This document shows, one piece after another, positions 56,099 to 64,000 of a stretch of 64,000 nucleotides of DNA. Source of the DNA: Aspidapion aeneum (lineage: Eukaryota > Arthropoda > Insecta > Coleoptera > Brentidae); NCBI GenBank assembly GCA_963576565.1, contig OY755042.1:2594112-2658111 (forward strand), written 5' to 3'. Position 1 is the stretch's first letter. Every line of letters begins with the position of its first letter. A program made the translations under genes and the position numbers. The notes under the pieces are model-generated. The model worked only from the letters and a program-made list of their open reading frames with translations. It was not told the origin of the DNA and did no database searches.

Positions 56099-57384
56099 TA
56101 CCATTTTGCAGTATTTCATCTGGACTAAAATTATCTTGGTTTAATTTTTTAACAAGGATTTTATTCTGTGTCATCTTTTTATTTTATACTCAATATATTA
56201 CCGTTTAACCTTAAACTGATGTTTTTAATTGTGCGTGTTATATTTTTTATTTTAAGTAATAGTGTAATATTAATAAAAAATGTCCAGAGTTTCAAATTTA
56301 TCAGCTGCTCAGGAATTTCTCGATTTTGGTAAAGTCCTGATTTTTATTTTCTAAATATTTAACTTTTTGGTTACCACACACACTACATATTAGTTATTTA
56401 TACATTGGGTCTTTTAAAAGGACTTTAGCCTAATAGATGTCTAAACGAAATTATACAATAAAAGAAATATGAAAATTAAGCAAATACAAAAGGATATACA
56501 ACACATATAACTAACTTTTAGTTCAGGCCCTAGGTTCAGATACTGCGTTTAATGAGAGATGCAGCACACTTGGTATAGATAGACATGAATATTTTACGAA
56601 GGGGAACCACTCCCCACCACTGGCAGGGGCTTGGTCCCCCCTTAAACGTGCTTTTTGACAGTTTTTTGCGAATAACCCAAAAGCCATCAACTTTTTAAAA
56701 ACTCTTTTTGAGATTATTTTTTGAGGGAACATTGAGGGAAAAATTTTTCATTCCAATAATGTATAGGAGTCCTCTTTGAAGGCAGTGGTGCAGGTGCCAT
56801 AAGCGTACCAAAAAAATAGAAATTTTTAAAATTAAAATTTTTGTTTTTTATTGTGGTATTTTTTATCCACATTGCTTTTCTCAAAAAAATATAATTACAT
56901 AGTTAAAAATTCATTGTATACAGTTACATATTTTATAAGTATAAGATGTATATTCCTCAAATAGCCGCCCAAAAAAAAATGTATTTCTCTGAAACCTTAA
57001 ATTATTCAAAAATTGAACATTCACATTTTTAACTCAGTCAATAATAAATTATGGTGAGTAAACATGTTTTCTGGTTCTCAATAAAACTCAATTTTTCGAG
57101 TGGGCTCTATACTATTATATTATATAATATACAAACATTTTGAATTTTTTTATGAATGGACACATGTATTTAATTAGTTTTTTAATGTTAAACAAATTGT
57201 TTAAAAAACTTTATTCAAATAATTGATCCTTTTAAAAAATAGACTTTGATTGATTGATTACCGTGACGGTAATCAACATAGTTGCACGCAAAGTAACAGT
57301 AAATTAAATGGACCATTTAGTTTATTTTCGGACCTTTTTTAAAAAATGACAGTTTTCTTCTTGGACCTCCGTTTGGGTGTCTTT
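56099..57384. other. Unassigned intronic sequence
   Basis: GATTACCGTGACGGTAATC at ~57256 is a short palindrome. No gene recognised. Confidence 0.35.
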
Positions 57385-58238
57385 CAGTGGCGGCTAGTGA
57401 GGTTATAAATTGGAGGGGCAGAAATTTATATTGTATGTAGTTTTTAGTTTATTTGTTTATAGATAAAGTATATTCGCCTTCTATTATATGCGCAAAGTGC
57501 TCGGATTAGCACCAGTTTCAGACTCATCATGGCCCCGTAGAGCAACCTCAAAAATCCCACAAAATTTTAAACAGTTAACTTATTTTGTGCCATATTTTCA
57601 TTATGTTCGGTAATGTTTTGCCTATAGGCACTATTCAATTGGCACCTAATATCATTCTTGCCTAGCATAGAAAATTCTATGTGGTTATTTAAATAAGTGG
57701 CACTTACTTTGTGTCTTTAGCTTTTCACTAAAGTGCTTGATATCACAGATTCCATTTGCCACCCACGCAGGATCACTTCGTGGATTGTTCATAATAAGAC
57801 AAATAAAGAAAAAAAAAAGCATTTCGTTTTTCACAACCGTACAACCAGTTTTCAGCATCGTATAATTTTTTATTACTTGCACTGAAATTTTAAGAGTTTT
57901 AGGTACGGTCTATGTGGCCCTAAACATTTTATTTGTAATCGAAGTTCATAGGTCAATCTATTTAAATTTGCACAATTAATTATGTAATCGAAGTGATTTA
58001 TTTCCATTTTATAAACAAACGATAACAACAACAATGGCCCAAAGCAAAACAAACTCATACGTCTTCACTAAGGATAGAACCGGCATCGTGTAGAAGGGCA
58101 ACGGTCAACACACATTCTTCCCGCTCGAGTCGTAAGGGAAGATTTAACTTTTTTTAAATAAATCAATTAAAAATACTGTTTTTTGTCGAGTTTTGGGAGG
58201 GCACTAGCCCGTTGCCCTCCCTGTAACAGCCGCCACTG
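57385..58238 (-). mobile_element. Degenerate hAT element with transposase fragment
   Basis: Bounded by CAGTGGCGGC and GCCGCCACTG. The minus strand encodes PAWVANGICDIKHFSEKLK (TTF-type zinc-finger region), then, in shifted frames, NSAYRQNITEHNENMAQN and KFCGIFEVALRGHDESETGA, all typical of ZMYM-like hAT transposases. Most of the catalytic domain is missing. The 8-bp flanks do not match, so boundaries are tentative. Confidence 0.65.
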
Positions 58239-58412
58239 ATCTGGATACATTAAGCCGTTTTTGAGTTATGGTAGCTTATTTTAAAGTTTCCATTATGAAG
58301 AATTTGGTGTAATAATTTTTTTTTTTTTTTTTATTGATTTTTGTAGATTTTTTCACAAGGAATCTAACTATCAAACTGAATGTCAAATGCCACTTTTAGG
58401 TTTTGGGAAATA

Positions 58413-59017
58413 GGGCGAGTTCGTAAAGTAATCGATGAGCTCATCGATGACAACACTCAAGTTCTTAAATTAATCAGTGCAATTCGTTGAAATCCATCGA
58501 GTTTGTAAATTATCTGATGAATTCCACCAATCGATGGCATCAATGCTCACCGACTCTGGGGGTCGGTGAGCAATCTTCGATGAATGTCAGTTACGTCAAA
58601 ATCAGCTGCTTTTTCTTTTTTTTTATTAGGCTGGTTGATTTGTTTATTTTTTTGTTATTTTTTTTTTTTTGGTAAATGCCCCACGGTGTACCAAGCAAAG
58701 TTGCGGTGGACATCTTGGAAGATATAGATAGTGGCTCAAAACTAGGATGATAAAGATCTGGAGTTGGTATCACCAGACCGCGGCATTCCAGAATTGAAGG
58801 TTGCGTTGAAAATATTGTTTTCATGTGCTTGTGCAGAGACTCATTTAGAAAAAAATAAAAATCGAAAAAAGCATGGTTAAAAAATCTGTTTTCATCGCGT
58901 TCTTTTTTATTTTTCGATTGTCATCAGACTCACCTATCAACAATGTCAGATGAACATCATATGTCAAAAAACCGATTTCATCGGTGAGCAAAATTAGATT
59001 ACTTTACAAACTCGCCC
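58413..59017. mobile_element. TIR element G, copy 1 (605 bp)
   Basis: Ends GGGCGAGTTCGTAAAGTAATC and the inverse GATTACTTTACAAACTCGCCC, flanked by ATA on both sides. The interior includes ACCGACTCTGGGGGTCGGTGAG, a local hairpin. Confidence 0.75.
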
Positions 59018-59039
59018 ATAACATAAAATTTGTAACATA

Positions 59040-59985
59040 GGGCGAGTTTGTAAAGTAATCTAATTTTGCTCACCGATTACATCGGTTTTTTGACATATGA
59101 CGTTTGACGTTCATTTGACATTTTCATTCGGTGAGTCCGAACACCAGAAAATAAAAAAGAACGCGATGAATCAGATATCTAAACCTCGCTTTTTTCGATT
59201 TTGATTTATTTTCTAAAAGATTCTCTGCATTAATACATGGAAACAACATTTTCAACGTAACCCTCAATCCTGGCATGCCACGGTCTGATGATATCAAAAT
59301 TTTAAAAACAAAATAAAAAACAGGATTTGTTTTTTCATATTTTAGTGTTTTAATGTTTTAAAGTTTTTTTTAAGCTTTTGTTAAGGTAGGCTTTTGTGCC
59401 TTTGTATAGATTAGGTTAGGATTAGGATGAGGAATTTTACTTGAAAAATTTACTCTAATTTAAAACAACTAAAACTAATTTATTTTAAAAATTCATATTA
59501 GCATATAAACTTAGCATAAAATAATAATGGTTCTGCTCTTTAGAATAAATTAATAATAAGTTTGTAAAATGACAATGATTTTATAAAAATTTTAACTCCT
59601 ATATAAATAAAGAAATTGAAATTGAAATTAACGCCAGTTCTTCATCATCCGAGTCTTGAGTCACTATTTATATCTTTTAAGATGACCATCGAAACTTTGT
59701 TTACCACACTGTGGAGCATTTAACAAAAAAAACAACAAAAAAGATATAAAATTACACAGCCGAAAAAAAAAACACAAAAAACAGCTGATTTTGACGTAAT
59801 TGACATTCATCGAAGATTGCTCACCGACTCTCAGGGTCGGTGAGCATTGATGCCATTAATTGGTGCCTTGGTGAAATTCATCAGATAATTTACGTACCCG
59901 ATGGATTTCAACGAATTGCACTGATTAATTTAAAAACTTGATTGTTGTCATCGATGAGCTCATCGATGCCTTTACGAACTCGCCC
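59040..59985. mobile_element. TIR element G, copy 2, head-to-head with copy 1
   Basis: Same termini, again flanked by ATA. The interior is the inverse of copy 1 (e.g. CACCGACTCTCAGGGTCGGT at 59822) plus ~340 extra bases. Only 22 bases separate the two copies. Confidence 0.75.
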
Positions 59986-60332
59986 ATACTGCTGTTGTGT
60001 CTAGGAAGACTGGGTAAAAGTTTAGGACCGCTGAAAACCATTAATTTTTTGATAAGTTTTTTGTCCATAAAATTTGAAAATATGTAGGTTCACTGCATCG
60101 GCGCACGCAGAGGTGGCTTCACCCCCTCGTAAACCTAAATTTTTAAAACCTTTTTGACATATTTCATGAAAAAATATTCCTACGAGTGTTTTTGTCCATC
60201 TTCTTTATCAAAAAAACATGTTTTAATTCGCAAAGATTTTATAATAATACTAGAAAATGATACATATGATAGAATAGTTACATAAATCATTTAATTAGTC
60301 CTAAATATCTTAATTTTTAACAAAACAAAAAT
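59986..60332. other. Unassigned AT-rich sequence
   Basis: GGCGCACGCAGAGGTGGC at ~60100 resembles the hAT-like CAGTGGCG group weakly. Nothing else recognised. Confidence 0.3.
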
Positions 60333-60990
60333 CGTGCGAAAAGTAACTTTTTAGTACTAGTGCGGAAAAGTTACTTTTCCGCACGAATTTTTCATGCATG
60401 GAAAAATAATGAAACAGGATTTTTTTATCATGATATTTTAATAAGAAACTTTATTTAAGGAACATTTAATTAACAATAACGAAAAAGTTAATGATGGTTA
60501 ATATTGAAATTAAAAGTGCACTTTGTGTTTGTTGCATGCTGTAATATAGCAGATGCCGCAACATCTTGGAAAACGTCGTTTCTTATTTGAATTTGATTGG
60601 TTGGTGTTTGCCCACTACAGAAATGCCTTGATCAGTTGGCTGCTGAGAATTACTAGTGTAGTCAATGGAGGAAGGTATATTGGTCTGTACAGGCTGTAAC
60701 GCATTACAGGATTCTTCCTTTGGTGCTTCTGGTAGCATCGGTACAGCAGCACTTCTTGAAAATGAAACTTGTGTGTAGGAGGACGGGTTTTCATTTGGAA
60801 ACGATTGTAAACAGGAGGATTCTTGTGAACGTGACGTGCAGAAAAGTAAAAATGGTGCGGAAAAGTAAAATCGTGCGGAAAAGTTAGTTTTCCGCACGCT
60901 CGTAGAAAATAGTTATCTACCTAAGTGATACTTTTACGCACGCGACGGCAGTTGCCCGAACGACGCTTTGCGGATTACTTTTTACGCACG
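60333..60990 (-). mobile_element. 'GTGCGGAAAA' (W) element with coding remnant
   Basis: Both ends carry GTGCGGAAAAGT and ACTTTTCCGCAC motifs (60358-60390 and 60850-60975). The right end CTCGTAGAAAATAG...CTACCTAA parallels that of 41474-42136. A minus-strand frame (60897-60583) encodes a Ser/Pro/Gln-rich stretch (SFPNENPSSYTQVSFSRSAA), and a second frame ends FQDVAASAILQHATNTKCTF near 60500. Possibly the C-terminus of the element's protein; family uncertain. Confidence 0.45.
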
Positions 60991-61123
60991 CTAATTTATA
61001 ATTAAAGTTTTATATAAATTGCAGTCACTCTATATATTGCTTTTATGTCACTTCATACACTAGATGACACTGACAAATTTATTTGATATTTACCGTCAGG
61101 CGTCAGATTTTTAGTTTGATCAG

Positions 61124-61745
61124 GGCTATCAAAATGGACGGGCCACGATCCTCCACTTTGTTGACGTCACATCCGGGGCTGATTTTTTTTTGATGGTCAC
61201 GTTACGACACAGCTGATTGTCTTTAAAATATTGAAGTTGAAATGACGGTTCATGGATATTTGATTTTTTTTTAAATAAAGCCGTTTTTCAGATTGTTTTT
61301 ACTTTATTCTGGCAGAACAATTTTTTTTAAATGTATAGTAAGCCCTAATTTTTCATAGCCGCTTCAATAGCTCACACAAAAATTAAGTTTAAAGCAGAAG
61401 CGAATGTGACAATCACATATGACAAAGTCAAATACATGTCAAATATAACAGTTGGCATGTGGTACAGGGCGGGTAATTTGAATTCAAGATAAGGAATGCT
61501 AAATCTTGAAGATTTTAACCTTTTAATCATGTTGCTTCCTTACAAAGCTTTGGTGGAATATCGGGATGGTGTCTGAGAATATTTCAGTGAAATTTTGCGG
61601 AAATCTGTAGTGCCATTTTGAAAATATCATAAAAAAACGTCTGACCTGCCATAAGACCCAATGTAAAATTCAGCCCCGGGAGAACAGCTGATTTTTTCAG
61701 GGTCGTGGCCTCTATTTTTGTGTTGGCCTTGGTTTGATTTGTCTT
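61124..61745. repeat. Dispersed repeat X, copy 2
   Basis: Direct copy of 3018-3690 with scattered differences. ~15 bases after it the + strand reads MDFGICAGNEDFELPR (61760-61807). Confidence 0.8.
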
Positions 61746-61759
61746 GGCGGCGTCAAAAT

Positions 61760-62115
61760 GGATTTTGGAATTTGTGCTGGAAATGAAGATTTTGAACTGC
61801 CAAGGTTAATATTTGTTATTTTTACCGAATAAAATTGTAATTATATACTGTTATAAAACCAAAAAATTTGTCTTAAATTTATACCGATTATAAAAATGTA
61901 ATTTTGTATTATTATTATAATTTCTATTTGGTCCAAATAGTATCCTTTTTTACAAAAAAACAACGTGCGTAAAAAAATTTTCACCCACGCCAAACCAGTT
62001 TTTTACGCACGCGGTGCGTGAAAATATTTTTTTACGCACAGCATGCGGGCAGTTGAACTTTCCACATAAAAATTGGTGCGGAAAAACGTGTTTTACGCTC
62101 GCAAGTAGGAAAAAC
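61760..62115. repeat. 'GTGCGTAAAA' motif island (W-related)
   Basis: GTGCGTAAAAAA, TTTTTTACGCACGCGGTGCG and GGTGCGGAAAAACGTG cluster at 61966-62105 and end 66 bases before the paxillin LD1 exon acceptor. Confidence 0.55.
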
Positions 62116-62181
62116 ATTTTTGGCTGCTGGTCACAAAATATTGCAACGGGATATAATTTAGTTTGTTTTTTTATTTTTCAG

Positions 62182-62357
62182 ATGCTCTGCTAGCAGACCT
62201 ACAGAACACGGTGTCGGGCGGTTCGGGATCGAGTACTCCGGGTTACGGTTCGTTAAAGGGCGCGCGGAGCGGCAGCGGTACGGGCAGTGCGGGAGTGAAG
62301 AACTATTCGACGACCGATAGCAGTCCAGTGGCACACGATGGATATGCTTCGAAAACG
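62182..62357 (+). CDS. Pax: Paxillin, exon with LD1 motif
   Basis: TTTTTTTATTTTTCAG acceptor at 62166-62181 and donor AAAACG|GTAAGT at 62358 bound 176 bases: two bases completing a split codon, then 58 codons, ending in phase 0. Encodes ALLADLQNTVSGGSGSSTPG, YGSLKGARSGSGTGSAG and SSPVAHDGYASKT. ALLADLQNT after L-D/N is the LD1 helix of paxillin, which binds vinculin, FAK-family kinases and parvin at integrin adhesions. The Gly/Ser-rich linker is typical of the LD1-LD2 spacer, and codon usage is GC-rich against an AT-rich background. LD2-5 and the LIM domains must lie beyond 64000. With the 20995 exon the split codon is AAT (Asn); another first exon ending in G would restore Asp. Confidence 0.88.
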
Positions 62358-62399
62358 GTAAGTTAAGTTGGCTGTAATGCATTAGGCAGGTGTGTTTCG

Positions 62400-63867
62400 G
62401 TCTAGGACAACTGGGCGCCGCCAACTGGGCGCCGGGCCAATTCGGCGCCGCCAACTGGGCGCCGGAGAAAAAGAAAAAATTTGATAAAATGTATAGATAA
62501 AAAACAAAATATATTATTTATATAAAAACATCTTTAAAAAATCCTTTACGCAATTTTTTTTGAAATTTGTTTTTGTTAAGTAAAGTTAAATCCATTAAGT
62601 CGACTGTTGAATCTTGGTAGTTGTGTTTGGTAACCTGGTAACACTACCTTTTACGTTTTTTATAATGGCGGATCCAAAATGGCGGATTTCTTTATTTTTA
62701 AACCGATTTGTCTGAAACTTGAAAGTTTGCAGTGCCTGAGTTCACTAAATACAGTTTTATCCTCAAACTTAAAAAATTCAAAATGGCGAATCCAAAATGG
62801 CGGATTTTCTTATTTACTAACCTATTTGTTTCAAACTTGAAATATTACATTGCTTGAGGTCATTTAACAAAATTTTTTACTCAAACTTAAAAAAATCAAA
62901 ATGGCGGATCCAAAATGGCGGATTCTCTTATTTACTAACCGATTTGTCTCAAACTTGAAATATTACATTGCTTTAGGTCATTTAACAACATTTTTTACTC
63001 AAACTTAAAAAAATCAAAATGGCGGATCCAAAATGGCGGATTTTTTTATTTACTAACCGATTTGTCTCAAACTTGAAATATTACATTGCTTGAGGTCCTT
63101 TAACAAAATTTGTTACTCAAACTTAAAAAAATCAAAATGGCGGATCCAAAATGGCGGATTTTTTTTATTTACTAACCGATTTGTCTCAAACTTGAAATAT
63201 TACATTGTTTGAGGTCATCTAACAAAAATTTTTACTCAAACTTAAAAAAATCAAAATGGCGGATTTTCCTATTTACTAACCGATTTGTCTCAAACTTGAA
63301 ATATTACATTGCTTCAGGTCATTTAACACAATTTTTAACTCAAACTTAAAAAAATCAAAATGGCAGATCCAAAATGGCGGATTTTAACTAACTAAATTTA
63401 AAAAAAATAAGTTTGAGGATAAAACTGTATTTAGTGGTCTCAGGCACTGCAAATTTTCAAGTTTCAGACAAATCGGATTAAAAATAAAGAAATTCACCAT
63501 TTTGGATTCGTCATTGTTGTAATAAAAACGTTGTAGTGTTACCAGGTTACCAAACACTACAACTACCAAGATTCAACAATCGACCTAATGGATTTAACTT
63601 TACAAAAACAAATTTCAAAAAAATTGCGTAAAGGATGTTTTAAAGATGTTTTTATATATATATATATAGTTTTTCATCTACACATTTTCATCAAAAAAAA
63701 ATTTTTTAGTCCGACGCCGAGTTGGCCCGGCGCCCAGTTGGCGGCGCCGAGTGGCCCCGGCGCCCAGTGGGCGGCGCCGAGTTGGCCCGGCGTCCAAGTG
63801 TCGGCGCCGAGTTGGCGGCGCCCAGTTCGAGGCGCCGAGTTGGCGGCGCCCAGTTGTCCCATTCCGA
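62400..63867. mobile_element. GC-rich-ended element V, full copy, 10-bp TSD
   Basis: GTGTGTTTCG at 62390-62399 and 63868-63877 flanks a 1468-bp element. Ends GTCTAGGACAACTGGGCGCC and the inverse GGCGCCCAGTTGTCCCATTC carry tandem GGCGCC units (longer on the right). Inner arms near 62560-62760 and 63400-63600 are inverted repeats of each other. The core is a minisatellite. A 9-10 bp duplication suits Mutator-like or similar elements; superfamily unproven. Confidence 0.8.
62655..63390. repeat. Minisatellite inside element V, ~118-bp unit, ~6 copies
   Basis: Each unit has AAAATGGCGGATCC, AAAATGGCGGATTTT, ACTAACCGATTTGTCTCAAA and CTTGAAATATTACATTG. Confidence 0.9.
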
Positions 63868-64000
63868 GTGTGTTTCGCTTGAGGCAAACTTAAATTAAGT
63901 TTTGTCTTAGAAAACAATAAAACGTTTTTTATCGCTTCATTGTAACTTATAAGGCAAAACAGAATGTTGAAACACACTGTTTTAAATTGTCATATTGGAA

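Noticed and set aside
57708..57822. Minus-strand exon MLFFFFICLIMNNPRSDP... with GTAAGT donor in the right phase to be the signal-peptide exon of the takeout-like gene
   Set aside because: The continuing residues (AWVANGICDIKHFSEKLK, then QNITEHNENM and KFCGIFEVALRGHDE) are hAT transposase, and the segment lies between CAGTGGCGGC/GCCGCCACTG termini; the phase match is coincidental.
63674..63977. Frames rich in GQLGAANSAP or RRQLGAGPTRRR
   Set aside because: Read from the tandem GGCGCC terminal units of element V.
1..64000. tRNA, rRNA or other structured RNA genes
   Set aside because: No sequence with paired A/B boxes and a cloverleaf, and no rRNA-like stretch, was recognised by eye; a tRNAscan-SE/Infernal run would be decisive.

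Overview
This is an AT-rich window from an insect nuclear genome. Evidence: two genes with spliced exons (a paxillin-type gene and a takeout/juvenile-hormone-binding-protein-like gene, the latter family being insect-typical), a TTAGG-related tandem array, and a dense population of arthropod-style transposable elements. The order cannot be fixed from sequence alone; the repeat load and long introns suggest a large genome such as those of many beetles. Nothing bacterial is present.

Host genes. (1) Positions 4866-5974 (+) hold the main coding exon of a UPF0489 (C5orf22-like) protein, with stop codon and AATAAA; its start codon must lie on an upstream exon. (2) A paxillin gene on the + strand: a 5' coding exon (20995-21130) joins in phase to the LD1-motif exon (62182-62357) across a ~41 kb intron; the gene continues beyond the window. 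(3) Inside that intron, on the opposite strand, lies a takeout/JHBP-family gene whose four downstream coding exons (41032-40792, 35092-34959, 32703-32538, 29630-29495) all join in compatible phase and read to a normal C-terminus. Only its signal-peptide exon was not found.

Layout. 1-4200: LINE tail, gag remnant, an hAT MITE and a TIR element. 4200-6100: UPF0489 gene. 6300-8100: nested fold-back elements. 8.1-12.6 kb: mostly unassigned, with a CGAGAG-rich patch, a minisatellite and a GACGTC-rich tract. 12.6-20.6 kb: LINE relics of two related families and a Helitron-like element. 21-23.1 kb: inverted pair of Penelope-like elements carrying a pogo-like MITE. 25-27.5 kb: Helitron-like element, a PIF/Harbinger element, MITE. 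29.5-41 kb: the takeout-like gene, its introns filled by a 1.5 kb heptamer array, minisatellites, a long hairpin and two RNase H LINEs. 41.4-48.8 kb: Helitron-like copies, LINEs, a solo LTR. 50-51.7 kb: TTAGG-like array and a GC-rich-ended element. 54-62 kb: further Helitron-like, hAT, fold-back and 'GTGCGGAAAA' elements. 62.2-64 kb: the paxillin LD1 exon, followed 42 bp later by a second GC-rich-ended element.

Most mobile elements are broken (frameshifts, 5' truncations, internal deletions). Several have clean target-site duplications, so their boundaries are exact: hAT at 1985-2180, Harbinger at 26140-27179, LINEs at 37587-38702 and 39538-40199, the solo LTR at 45228-45620 and the GC-rich-ended element at 62400-63867. 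Exon calls rest on reading frame, splice-site sequence, phase and family resemblance; no database search or transcript evidence was available.
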